DNA of 42,198 nt from a virus. The notes beneath the pieces are model-generated. The model made no database searches. It worked only from the letters and a program-made list of their open reading frames with translations, and was not told where the DNA came from. The stretch is taken from positions 1 through 42,198 of the IMG/VR virus record IMGVR_UViG_3300042402_002099. One strand, 5' to 3'. Each line of letters opens with the position of its first letter. The first letter of the stretch is position 1. The position numbers and the translations under genes are program-made. Shown here piece by piece: positions 7,187 through 15,563 of this stretch.

Positions 7187-8167
7187 TTACCATTTTCTAC
7201 AACTCCAATATCTTGCTTTTGTTCTTGGTCCTGGATTTGCACAATTGTGTCTAGCTCTAAACGATTTTCTCGCCTTTGGGTTAGATTTTCTTATCTTCAT
7301 CGTTTTCTCACCCTTAGCCGCTGCAGATGTTCCACCATGTCCAAAGTTTACCTTTACTACATTACCTGCAGGGTTTTTTACATATACTTTAAATTTCTTT
7401 ACATCACCTCTCATTGGTTTACCTAACGGAACATTTCTACCTTGATATTCTGCTTCAGTTAAACAAGGACAAGTTGCTTCTGATAATTCTTTATTGTATT
7501 CTTTTATGTATTCTATAAAGTCTTTAAAATCATCATAATTATCTACATCATATTCTTCAGGTTCAACTAAACCATTATTAACATCATCATCACTATTGAT
7601 ATCCTCTTTTACAGGAACACAATTTGGAACCATTTTACCATTTTTCATTTTTCCACCAATCTCTCTATATCCATCCCAACATTCATCTAATGCATTTGCT
7701 TCTTGTATACTTTCATTGCATTTTCTCCATCCACCACCTTTACCTTTGTAATTCTTAGATGCCCAACCATTTGCGTATGCAGATGGATAAACATCGAATT
7801 TAGATTTTGCTGCTGCCTTTGATGCTGCCCATTTACCAGGGTCAGTTGGACAATTCTTTTCTAAAAATAAATTTAGTTTTTCTTCTATATTCATATTTTC
7901 GTTTTTCTTAGTTGAGACATATATTGGAGTTTTACCTTGTCCACTACTATCTTTACCACCTCTTCCAGCTTTATTTTGTGCAGCTCTTTTTCTACGAGTT
8001 GCAGATTCTTTTTCTTTTTTACTCATTCCGGCAGCTTTTGCAGCTGGAACACATTTTGCATAACCATTTTTTTCTCCTGAAGTTCCACATGGTGGGTGTT
8101 TGCCATCAACTTTTTTGCCGATGTTCACCCATTTTTCTTTAAACCACTTATTTAAATCTTCATTCAT
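7187..8167 (-). CDS. DUF5872-like cysteine-containing phage protein
   Basis: 326 residues in three recognisable blocks. Residues 1-75 resemble DUF5872: WFKEKWVNIGKK, HPPCGTSGEKNGYAKCVPAA, then an R/K-rich RRKRAAQNKAGRGGK patch. A middle block has CPTDPGKWAASKAAAKSKFD, then YPSAYANGWASKNYKGKGGG, a motif common in marine phage proteins. The C-terminus ends SFRARHNC...KARYWSCRKW. Between them is an acidic stretch (about 185-225). Paired Cys and basic patches suggest small zinc- or nucleic-acid-binding modules, but no function is established. It sits between terminase and portal, so a DNA-packaging or head-vertex role is a positional guess. Start ATG at 8167. Confidence 0.6.
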   Translation of the reverse strand: MNEDLNKWFKEKWVNIGKKVDGKHPPCGTSGEKNGYAKCVPAAKAAGMSKKEKESATRRKRAAQNKAGRGGKDSSGQGKTPIYVSTKKNENMNIEEKLNLFLEKNCPTDPGKWAASKAAAKSKFDVYPSAYANGWASKNYKGKGGGWRKCNESIQEANALDECWDGYREIGGKMKNGKMVPNCVPVKEDINSDDDVNNGLVEPEEYDVDNYDDFKDFIEYIKEYNKELSEATCPCLTEAEYQGRNVPLGKPMRGDVKKFKVYVKNPAGNVVKVNFGHGGTSAAAKGEKTMKIRKSNPKARKSFRARHNCANPGPRTKARYWSCRKW

Positions 8168-8184
8168 TTATGATAGTTTCAACA

Positions 8185-8194
8185 TATAAATATA
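8185..8194 (-). promoter_or_regulatory. Candidate ATATTTATA motif downstream of terminase
   Basis: TATATTTATA on the minus strand, about 17 nt before the ATG at 8167, in a 33-base gap. The spacing to the start is similar to that of the matching motif in front of the 290-aa gene. It may be a late promoter element; tentative in A/T-rich DNA. Confidence 0.25.
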
Positions 8195-8200
8195 AAAAAA

Positions 8201-9811
8201 TTACTTAAGTAACCAAGTTAGGTTTTCTATTTCTCCCTTACGAACTTCCATTTCGTATGGATTTGTTTGATTTTGCCAATTTGAAGAATAAACTCCCTGA
8301 TTTGAGTTAATTGTTGTTGCGTTTAACATATTTTTTGTCAAATCAATTCCCTCTTGTTTTAAACGAAGTGCAGTATTACGAACCCATAGTCCAATACCCA
8401 ATGCCATAATAAGGTCATCATTATATCCTTTCATTGCTTCTGCTCTACCACTATGCCAAATGAATGTAAACATTTCATCTATCAATCTATTTGAACGAAT
8501 TAAAATATCTTTATCATTCATATATGTGTCCAATGCAGAAATGATAAGTGGTCTGGTTTTAGATGTTGTTGAAAATCCGGCAACCATTTGTCTTTCGTCT
8601 CTATAATATTTGTTTGACATCTGTCTTTGAGTATCTATATATTGTAAATCATTACTCATATAGAATAAATTTGGATATCCTCTATCAATTACTTGTTGAA
8701 TACATGCCCATCCGACATTTGAGTTTTCAATTACTAACAATGCATTATTATATTCCGTTGCCAATGCTGTAAGAAAATTACCGAAATCTTTTGTGTCAAT
8801 TTTACCTCTATATTCTGCAACTTGTGAAGAATCTTCAATATCAATTACTTGTGCAGTAGAATAGTCGGCTCCGTCACCTCTAGCGACATCGGCAGATATC
8901 ATATAACTTCTATTATAATTAGGATGTTCCCATACCCACAAATTACTATCAAACCCTCTCTTTTCAACAGGTTCCATTACATATGTGTCCTTATACCAAG
9001 TCAGTAATGCAGGTTCAAATACCGTATCACCAGAACCAACAAAGTCACAATCACATTCTTGTGCTGCACCTTTTACTCCTAAGATACGAGTTTGTTCATC
9101 TCTCCATGCCTGATTTCTTTCAGGGTGAACAGTCCAATGTAAATTGATATTATTAAATCCGTTTTGGCCAGATTCACCATCTACCCACATTTTATGGAAC
9201 CAATTACCGATACCATTTGGAGTAGACAATACAATTGCAGAACCACCCGTTGATAGGGTTGATTGTGCAGATAACCAAATCTCATCAATGTCTCTAATGA
9301 ATGCAGCTTCATCCACAACTAACAATGACAATGCTTCCGAACGGCCTGCGTCTGGAGAACTTGCGATTGCTTTTACTTGTGAACCATTTTTTAATTTAAG
9401 GGAAAGTTTGTTATCTTCAACCGATGAACTACCACCATCTCTTAACCAAATAGGAAGTAAGTCGTGCATAACTCTTACCTTCTCTACCAGATTCTTTGCA
9501 ACAGTTACTTTGGTTGCAATTACCAACGCATTGAAGTCTTGGTTGAATAACATCTTCCATAAAATAAATCCTGCAGATAGAGTCGATAGACCCAACTGAC
9601 GAGATTTAAGAATAATGTTAAAACGATTATCTTTGAAGTCTGTTAAACAATCCTCCTGGAATGGATAAAGGTGAAAGGGTATTTTTCCTCTCACCGGATG
9701 CTGAATGACACAATACTTTTTCATAAAGTAGATTGGGTCTAACGCACACTTGCGATATTCTTCAGCAATTATCTCTTTTAATGTTTTCTTAGGTTGCCCC
9801 TGAACTCCCAT
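8201..9811 (-). CDS. terL: Terminase large subunit (gp17-like packaging motor)
   Basis: 536 residues carrying both halves of a T4-type terminase. The ATPase domain has a deviant Walker A, SRQLGLST (70-77), Walker B LSLLVVDEAAF with D167/E168, and the coupling motif region STPNG (197-200). The RNase H-fold nuclease has D308 (ISADVARGDGADYS), E362 (LLVIENSNVG) and D465/D466 (YNDDLIMA), the expected acidic triad. It docks on the portal, cuts concatemeric DNA and pumps it into the prohead. The ATG at 9811 overlaps the preceding stop by one base (TAATG). The length is normal for marine T4-like phages, shorter than the 610 residues of T4 gp17. Confidence 0.96.
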   Translation of the reverse strand: MGVQGQPKKTLKEIIAEEYRKCALDPIYFMKKYCVIQHPVRGKIPFHLYPFQEDCLTDFKDNRFNIILKSRQLGLSTLSAGFILWKMLFNQDFNALVIATKVTVAKNLVEKVRVMHDLLPIWLRDGGSSSVEDNKLSLKLKNGSQVKAIASSPDAGRSEALSLLVVDEAAFIRDIDEIWLSAQSTLSTGGSAIVLSTPNGIGNWFHKMWVDGESGQNGFNNINLHWTVHPERNQAWRDEQTRILGVKGAAQECDCDFVGSGDTVFEPALLTWYKDTYVMEPVEKRGFDSNLWVWEHPNYNRSYMISADVARGDGADYSTAQVIDIEDSSQVAEYRGKIDTKDFGNFLTALATEYNNALLVIENSNVGWACIQQVIDRGYPNLFYMSNDLQYIDTQRQMSNKYYRDERQMVAGFSTTSKTRPLIISALDTYMNDKDILIRSNRLIDEMFTFIWHSGRAEAMKGYNDDLIMALGIGLWVRNTALRLKQEGIDLTKNMLNATTINSNQGVYSSNWQNQTNPYEMEVRKGEIENLTWLLK

Positions 9812-10458
9812 TATTTTTTGAATTTAATCTTCCAATATACACCAGCACCAACATATGGTGACAATGCTCCGTTGGTTCCGTCTGTTACTCTATTTGCAAC
9901 ACCCACACCAACTTGGTAGATTTTATCTTTTTTAGTTTTTACAATAACACCTGCACCTATGTTTGATACAACATCTGCTTTGTTAAATCCACCATTGAAA
10001 CCATAATATACTTGTGTCTTTGGTAATTCTTTAACAATCATAGTTTCTTTAATAGTTCTTTCTTTTACTTTGGCATCGAAAGTTCTACCTAAGATTTTGT
10101 TTTGTGAAATTGTATCTGTTACTGAAACTGTTCCTAATGAATCAGGTAATACTAATACATCTTTATATAATACTTTTGAATAATAATCTTTTAATAATGC
10201 TTGAGTATCCACTATTGCAGGGATTACTACTTCTTTTTCTACAATTGTTTCATGATAGATGTCCGAACCTTTTTTAGTTACAACTTTTGTTTTAACAACT
10301 TCAAATGTATCTATGTCATGTTTAATAACTTCGTATTTTTTACCATCAATTCTAACAGTTCTACCTGGCATCTTTCCACCTGGGTTAAAATACTCTAATA
10401 ATACGATTACTACTAATACTGCAATTGCAATGTTTTTTAAATTTAAGAATTTTTTCAT
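9811..10458 (-). CDS. Membrane-anchored hypothetical protein with beta-rich C-terminus
   Basis: 215 residues. A basic start followed by a hydrophobic helix (residues 10-26, NIAIAVLVVIVLLEYF) indicates an N-terminal membrane anchor or uncleaved signal. Then comes a Val/Thr/Lys-rich beta region, and the last 65 residues alternate Gly and hydrophobic residues (YYGFNGGFNK, GAGVIVKTKK, YQVGVGVANR, YVGAGVYWKI) like outer-membrane beta-barrel strands. The Tyr-Trp-Lys-Ile C-terminus resembles barrel proteins. Similar proteins with an N-terminal helix and this tail occur in Bacteroidota phages (DUF6808-like by recollection). A spanin, superinfection-exclusion or envelope role is possible. Its location directly upstream of terL with a one-base overlap gives no obvious function. 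Confidence 0.55.
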   Translation of the reverse strand: MKKFLNLKNIAIAVLVVIVLLEYFNPGGKMPGRTVRIDGKKYEVIKHDIDTFEVVKTKVVTKKGSDIYHETIVEKEVVIPAIVDTQALLKDYYSKVLYKDVLVLPDSLGTVSVTDTISQNKILGRTFDAKVKERTIKETMIVKELPKTQVYYGFNGGFNKADVVSNIGAGVIVKTKKDKIYQVGVGVANRVTDGTNGALSPYVGAGVYWKIKFKK

Positions 10459-10463
10459 AATTT

Positions 10464-11132
10464 TTATTTTTTAATTAATTCTGGATGATTTAACTCAACC
10501 AATTTTTCTTCTAATAACCTTTTTCTTTCTATTAATAATTCAATGGCATCATATGCACCATCTATATCTTTTTTTAAATCTTGTTTTACTTTTTCAATAT
10601 CCACATCCCATGTCCAAGTTTCGGTTCTACCATCTTCGGTGATAATTTCCATTTGTTTTTTAATACCACCCAAAGCTTCTTCATATCTATCTTTCAATTC
10701 TCTAACATAAGCAAGTTTATTTCTTGTTATCTTATAATCTTCATAGAAAGGATATGTTCCATCTTGTTTTAAACCTTGTTCAAATTTTGCAAGACAAACT
10801 ATACACATTCCTGTTTTACGAATTAGTTTTTTGTCTGCAGAACTATATGTTTCTGTTTTACAATCTTCAACTGAACATGTACTCAGCTTTTGTAAAAATT
10901 GTCTAACATCGTCCATTTGAGTGACTGCAACTTTGAAACCTTCTTTTTGTTCCCACTCTTTACCATCGTTGTCAACCCATCTTTCACCTACTTCTCTTTT
11001 TTGTTCAACCTCACCTTCATAACCATGTACTCTTTGTGTGTTGTCCTCTCTACCAAAAACCGTGTCTATAATGAGTTTACGAGATTTGTGCATCCCTTTT
11101 GATTTCTCATCAAAACTTTTTCTTTTTGCCAT
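10464..11132 (-). CDS. Hypothetical protein with four-cysteine zinc-ribbon-like motif
   Basis: 222 residues, ATG at 11132. The N-terminus is basic (MAKRKSFDEKSKG). C86-x4-C91 and C110-x2-C113 form a plausible zinc-binding knuckle. Residues 125-215 are helical and charged, with a coiled-coil-like tail (ELLIERKRLLEEKLVELN). The gene lies two positions upstream of the terminase large subunit, where the small terminase subunit (gp16) is found in T4-like phages; the long helical tail is compatible with a ring-forming small terminase, but the zinc motif is not typical. No confident assignment can be made from sequence alone. Confidence 0.55.
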   Translation of the reverse strand: MAKRKSFDEKSKGMHKSRKLIIDTVFGREDNTQRVHGYEGEVEQKREVGERWVDNDGKEWEQKEGFKVAVTQMDDVRQFLQKLSTCSVEDCKTETYSSADKKLIRKTGMCIVCLAKFEQGLKQDGTYPFYEDYKITRNKLAYVRELKDRYEEALGGIKKQMEIITEDGRTETWTWDVDIEKVKQDLKKDIDGAYDAIELLIERKRLLEEKLVELNHPELIKK

Positions 11133-11199
11133 ATTTCTATACTTTTATAACTGTTTCTTTATATTATATATATCAAAATAATCTATCAAAAATAATTTT

Positions 11200-13452
11200 T
11201 TATTTTTTCATAGCTTGTTTTATTAGACCAACTGCAAGTTTTTTTACCGATTGACTATCATCATATTTTAATGCAGATTTAACTAATATTGTATTTCCAG
11301 TAACAGGATTTTTAATTTTAGTTTGTAAAGCTTTTTGTACTTTCTTTTTAGTTTTAGGGTCTAATGATTTTAATTTTGATTTTAAAGCTGTATCTTTGGT
11401 AACTTGTTTTGATTTTTTTAATGCTTCTGCTTTTTTGGTTGTAGCTACTATATTTGCAAAAACATCTTTGTCAAATTTTGGATAAACTTGATTAAATATA
11501 TCTTTCTTTTCTTTTGTAGTTAATAAATCATTTCCAAAAGTAGCTCTTAATTGTGTACCACTTATATTTTTTCTATTTACTTTTAATTGCATTTCAGGTG
11601 CAATTATATAATATCCCTCATCTTCATATCCTTTCTTTTTATTGTCAGGAACTTTATCATAGTTTTTGAAATATTTACCACCCATTTCCAATCTTTCTGC
11701 ATCCTTTTCGGATACTGCAGTTACATATTTTGTATCCTCTGGGTATTTACTTAGTATTTCAGCTGGTGAATATGGATTTTTAACCTGAACAATTTTGCTT
11801 GTTGGAATACCAAACATTTTATTCATTATTGCCTTTTTATCTTTAAATGGAAAAGGAGATTTAACAGGGTCAGTTATATTCGATGATGATATATAAACAT
11901 TATCTTTACCAAATTTGTCAACTAATGATTTATAGATACTATAATGTCCTGCATGAAATGGTTGGAATCTACCTGAGAAAATTGCTATTTCGTTTTTCTC
12001 TACCTTATCTTCTTTTTTTGCAGGTTTATCAAATTTGAAAGTTCCTTGAATTTGGTTTATAGGTGCAAAAGTTCCTGTGTATTTATATGGATTTCCATTA
12101 TACATAAAAACTACACCTTCCGATGGTACTAAATTATCCAATCCAATACTATCCAATCTTTCTAATTCTTTTTGAAGTTTTGCAATCTTATCTGGGTCTT
12201 TACTATCTCTAATAGCTTTTATTGCAGTAAGTGTATCTCTTTTTAATTCTTTAGCTGCAGTTGGACTATTGGTTGATAAAAAATTACTAACTCGTTTTAA
12301 TGTTTGTGCACCTGCATTAAGAAATATATTCTCAATAGGTTTAATCATTTCTTTTTGAGATTGTTGTAATTCGTTTGTTTCAAAGTTTCTGAACCAATCC
12401 GATTTAGTATTATCATCAAAAGATTTTACACCAAAAGTTTTATCACCATTTGCCCATCTATTTACTAAACCTTTTTTTTCTTTAGGAGAAAGATTAAGAT
12501 TTGATTCTTTGTTTTCACTATCTATTTTTCTCTGCCACCATTTATTACGATAGTCTTCTAATTTAGATTTACTATTTAGACCATATTGTTTTGCAATATC
12601 ATTTAAGTTAGAATTGTATTCTTTTGCCAGTTTTGCATATTTCAAACTTTCTGCATCACTAAATGCTATTACTTTTGGGCCTTCTATTCCAAATGTTTTT
12701 TGTTTATCTGCACCTACTTTTTGAACTGCTTGTGCAAATTCTTCACCATCAGTAGAGGAACGATTTATTTGTTCACCTTCTTTGTTATATTCAATAGTAC
12801 CATGCATTACTAATACACTCTTACCATATGGGATTACATTTTGAGTATCTGGTAATATGATTTCCAAACTCATAAATTTGGAACCATTTTTAAACATATT
12901 CTTAGTTTGTTGTGGTGTTAATTTTGAAATTGCACTTTGTAAATCTTCTGCAGCTCCAACGAATGCCTTTTCAATGCCACCTCTTCCTGCAAATTGTTGT
13001 GTTATACCTTTTACATCTAATGCATTTTTACCACCATCTCTAACATGTCCTTTATTTCTACCAAATATAATTTTACCATCTTTAAAACTGAATGCTATGT
13101 TTTGTCCGTCTAATTTTTCAGTAACAGGTGCTTCCTTATCCAACCCACCTACTAGCCCCCTCTTTATCATTTCCTTCATGTCGTTGAATGTCAAATCACC
13201 ATCTTCAAACGGATGTGCTAAGTGACCCGCTGCACCACCTTCCAAAAGTAATGATTCGTTTAAGGGTAGGTCGAAATATTCATCTATAAAATTATTTACA
13301 TCATCCGTAATTTCATCCACAATATTGTAGACATATTCGGAATCCGTATCTGATTTTTTACGAATTTCTTTATTTTTCTTTTCTATTTTATCAACTTGTG
13401 ATTTAGATGGATATCCTGCCGGCAATCCCATCATAGTATTTTCTGAATTCAT
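11200..13452 (-). CDS. RNA/DNA-ligase-like nucleotidyltransferase fused to NMNAT-like domain
   Basis: A 750-residue protein with two recognisable catalytic regions. The N-terminal part carries ligase-superfamily motifs: K113-L-D-G116 (nucleotidyl-lysine site), GRNKG (131-135), FMSLEIILP with E196 (motif III-like) and E444-G-V-V-F with following lysines (motif IV/V-like). The second region, from about 485, has SGRFQPFHAGH (HxGH-type site, H499-AG-H502) and ISGTQLR (629-635), the signature of NMN adenylyltransferase/cytidylyltransferase-like enzymes. The link region (260-440) is helical and charged. A Lys-rich tail ends the protein. A plausible role is nucleic-acid or tRNA repair coupled to nucleotide cofactor chemistry, but the substrate is unknown. 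A TATTTATA motif lies 3 nt before the ATG at 13452. Confidence 0.75.
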   Translation of the reverse strand: MNSENTMMGLPAGYPSKSQVDKIEKKNKEIRKKSDTDSEYVYNIVDEITDDVNNFIDEYFDLPLNESLLLEGGAAGHLAHPFEDGDLTFNDMKEMIKRGLVGGLDKEAPVTEKLDGQNIAFSFKDGKIIFGRNKGHVRDGGKNALDVKGITQQFAGRGGIEKAFVGAAEDLQSAISKLTPQQTKNMFKNGSKFMSLEIILPDTQNVIPYGKSVLVMHGTIEYNKEGEQINRSSTDGEEFAQAVQKVGADKQKTFGIEGPKVIAFSDAESLKYAKLAKEYNSNLNDIAKQYGLNSKSKLEDYRNKWWQRKIDSENKESNLNLSPKEKKGLVNRWANGDKTFGVKSFDDNTKSDWFRNFETNELQQSQKEMIKPIENIFLNAGAQTLKRVSNFLSTNSPTAAKELKRDTLTAIKAIRDSKDPDKIAKLQKELERLDSIGLDNLVPSEGVVFMYNGNPYKYTGTFAPINQIQGTFKFDKPAKKEDKVEKNEIAIFSGRFQPFHAGHYSIYKSLVDKFGKDNVYISSSNITDPVKSPFPFKDKKAIMNKMFGIPTSKIVQVKNPYSPAEILSKYPEDTKYVTAVSEKDAERLEMGGKYFKNYDKVPDNKKKGYEDEGYYIIAPEMQLKVNRKNISGTQLRATFGNDLLTTKEKKDIFNQVYPKFDKDVFANIVATTKKAEALKKSKQVTKDTALKSKLKSLDPKTKKKVQKALQTKIKNPVTGNTILVKSALKYDDSQSVKKLAVGLIKQAMKK

Positions 13453-13455
13453 ACC

Positions 13456-13463
13456 TATAAATA
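13456..13463 (-). promoter_or_regulatory. Candidate TATTTATA motif upstream of the 750-aa gene
   Basis: TATTTATA on the minus strand fills most of the 13-base gap between the glycan island and the packaging module, 3 nt before the ATG. A promoter this close would give an almost leaderless transcript for the 750-aa gene. Tentative. Confidence 0.2.
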
Positions 13464-13465
13464 TC

Positions 13466-14887
13466 CTAAATTAAACTCTTTTTACCATCCATTAAAAAAT
13501 TTATGATTTTTTCCATTTCAGTATTTTCTGATGATGACTTCCAACTATTACGACCATATTGTAAAAATAAATTTTGATTATAAACACAAATGTCTTTTAC
13601 ATCATTTAAAAATTGGTCTTTTTCTTCTTTTGATTTATTTGAAAATTTATCTATTTCTATTTGAATTAAATAAAGTCTTTCCATATCATCTTCAACTAAA
13701 TCATAACTTTCATCAATGTATGGATGAAATGTTTTATAACCAAATCTCTCTTTAATATGTTGTAATGATTTTGATGGCCCTGCTAAAATGAATGGTTGGC
13801 AATGGCCAATTGGTTTCCATATTTTTTCAGAAAGATATCCACTTGGGAAATTAATATCTTCTTGCAAAAAGACAGATTCCGTTACTATACTTAAATATGT
13901 GTTTAAATATATGTCTTTATTTTCAAATCCAAATCCTGCTATTTTTGTTAAATCATGAATATCCAACAATGATGAAGTTTCTGTGATTAATTTTAAAAAT
14001 TCTTCGTTATTATCATATTGTAAAAAAGCTTCTCTTTGCAATTGATATGCAAATTTGTTATCCCAAGAAACTAAGCTTTTTTCAAGTCCCAATTTATGTA
14101 ATTGGCTTAATAAAAATAATCTATGTAATTTCCAATGTCTATTTAATAATAGGAAATCTTTTTTATCCTTTCCAATACTTTCCAAAAATTCTTCGGAAGT
14201 TGCAACTGATGAATATGAATTCTCTATCGTACCAAATTGTGGTTCATAAGAACCCTTTCCCCAATATGAATAATTTGGTATATTGATTGTATTATTAAAT
14301 TCTTGAGACTTTGCAATCATATTGTAACTATAATCAATTACATTATAATTTGCTCCTAATTTTTCTAAATTTTCTTTTAACTTAAAATCTGCAAAAACAA
14401 AATATACTTTATTATCTGGTATATTGTTTTCTTTTGTATAATTTATAATTTTTTGGAAATTTTCTACTCTAAATGCAGTTCCTCCATCTATTATATAGTT
14501 TATAAGTAAATTACCATTTCCATTTATTATTTCGTCTAATGCAACTTTTGAAATACCATTTAAAGAAAAATCTTTATAGAAAGAACCATTGCCAAAGAAA
14601 TTTTCCAAATTTGAAAAGGGTTCTACGATATAAAACCAACTATAATTTAGATTTTTTTTCGCATCTTGCTTTATCTCATATATTGATTTTTTTTCGGCAA
14701 AATTATTATATAGATTACTATTATATAGGGCCCATTCATTATTCCATCTTTTTGAGAAAAACTCTAAAGAGTCAGAAAAATAAAAATCAGATGCGGTATG
14801 GATTGTGCTCAAAAATTTTGGGTTTTGACAATTTGGTTGTTCACCATTATATGTCATAACATCATACCCAAGTACTATTCTATTCAT
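13466..14887 (-). CDS. Fucosyltransferase-like (GT10-type C-terminus) glycosyltransferase, copy 1
   Basis: 473 residues, ATG at 14887 directly after the TAA of a small upstream gene. The C-terminal half contains VTESVF, then LSEKIWKP and PFILAGPSKSLQHIKERFGY followed by HPYIDESYD. The order T-E-S/T ... (S/T)-E-K-x-x-K-P ... P-F-I-x-x-G resembles the donor-binding segment of alpha-1,3-fucosyltransferases (E-N-S ... T-E-K ... P-V-x-x-G). Two further proteins in this window (20441-21832 and 34288-35640) share it. The N-terminal 200 residues look like a GT-B acceptor domain but are not recognisable to me. Donor and acceptor are unknown. It is the last gene of the glycan island before the packaging genes. 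Confidence 0.65.
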   Translation of the reverse strand: MNRIVLGYDVMTYNGEQPNCQNPKFLSTIHTASDFYFSDSLEFFSKRWNNEWALYNSNLYNNFAEKKSIYEIKQDAKKNLNYSWFYIVEPFSNLENFFGNGSFYKDFSLNGISKVALDEIINGNGNLLINYIIDGGTAFRVENFQKIINYTKENNIPDNKVYFVFADFKLKENLEKLGANYNVIDYSYNMIAKSQEFNNTINIPNYSYWGKGSYEPQFGTIENSYSSVATSEEFLESIGKDKKDFLLLNRHWKLHRLFLLSQLHKLGLEKSLVSWDNKFAYQLQREAFLQYDNNEEFLKLITETSSLLDIHDLTKIAGFGFENKDIYLNTYLSIVTESVFLQEDINFPSGYLSEKIWKPIGHCQPFILAGPSKSLQHIKERFGYKTFHPYIDESYDLVEDDMERLYLIQIEIDKFSNKSKEEKDQFLNDVKDICVYNQNLFLQYGRNSWKSSSENTEMEKIINFLMDGKKSLI

Positions 14888-15016
14888 TTAAAAACTTTTA
14901 TAAATAAATGGGTCTCTTTTTTTAAGTTCTTCTAGTTTTTTCTTTAATTTCTTTTTCATTTTGTAATTTTCATACCATTTTACAAAAAAAGAAATAATAG
15001 GTAATTTTTTTATCAT
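14888..15016 (-). CDS. 42-residue basic small protein
   Basis: ATG at 15016 begins 3 bases after the preceding stop, and its TAA (14890-14888) abuts the next ATG at 14887. The translation starts MIKKLPIISFFVKWYENYKM and continues with a very Lys-rich helix (KKKLKKKLEELKKR), then ends DPFIYKSF. The exact fit between neighbours and the codon pattern argue that it is real. The N-terminal 12 residues are hydrophobic and may lie on a membrane; the Lys-rich part is amphipathic. Function unknown; it could tether or stabilise the adjacent glycosyltransferase. Confidence 0.6.
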   Translation of the reverse strand: MIKKLPIISFFVKWYENYKMKKKLKKKLEELKKRDPFIYKSF

Positions 15017-15019
15017 AAT

Positions 15020-15562
15020 TTAATTTTTATAATATAATTCAGGCCATTCAACAATAATATGAACACCACCTTCGTTATAAGCATTTGTGTATATGTTATA
15101 AATATCTTCATAAGATTTTAATTCATGTACTTTTGTGAATTGCAATATAGATTTAAATTCTTGTGTATAATCGTTTCTATGTTGGATACCTGGGTCTAAT
15201 GGGTCTTTACTTCCTACTCCAACTCTAATGATAATATTAACTTTTTTATCAGTCATATGTTCAAATTTGTCAGCATGGTTTATTAATTGGTTTGCAGCTG
15301 ATACTAAAAAGTCCCAACGAGGATAAAATGTAATAACCGATTTACCGGTCATTGCAAGTCCTAAACTCATACCCATTTGTGTTTCTTCCATAACAGGAAC
15401 TTCAATCATTTTTTCCTTTGGTACTTCCGTTAAGGTTGTGCTCATTGGATTTCCCGCGTAAACTATTTGTTGACCTATAAAAATTGTATCTTCCTTTTCT
15501 GCAAGGAATGTCATTGCTTTTGTTAATTCATCCTTATATGGTGAAAATTGTGGTGTACTCAT
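15020..15562 (-). CDS. ThDP-enzyme E1-beta-like protein (pyrimidine-binding domain only)
   Basis: 180 residues matching the transketolase/E1-beta pyrimidine-binding domain. Near the N-terminus is FIGQQIVYAGNP; then EVPVMEETQMGMSLGLAMTG carries the activating glutamate (E59 or E60); FYPRWDFLVSAANQLINHADK matches the E1-beta helix that normally reads F-x-x-x-A-x-D-Q-I-x-N-x-A-A-K. The C-terminal transketolase domain of normal E1-beta (about 330 residues) is absent; the gene ends cleanly with a stop rather than a frameshift. Its natural partner is probably the alpha-like protein at 24471-25109, about 9 kb upstream in transcription order. Together they could carry out decarboxylation or ketol transfer in sugar assembly. 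Confidence 0.8.
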   Translation of the reverse strand: MSTPQFSPYKDELTKAMTFLAEKEDTIFIGQQIVYAGNPMSTTLTEVPKEKMIEVPVMEETQMGMSLGLAMTGKSVITFYPRWDFLVSAANQLINHADKFEHMTDKKVNIIIRVGVGSKDPLDPGIQHRNDYTQEFKSILQFTKVHELKSYEDIYNIYTNAYNEGGVHIIVEWPELYYKN

Positions 15563-15563
15563 A

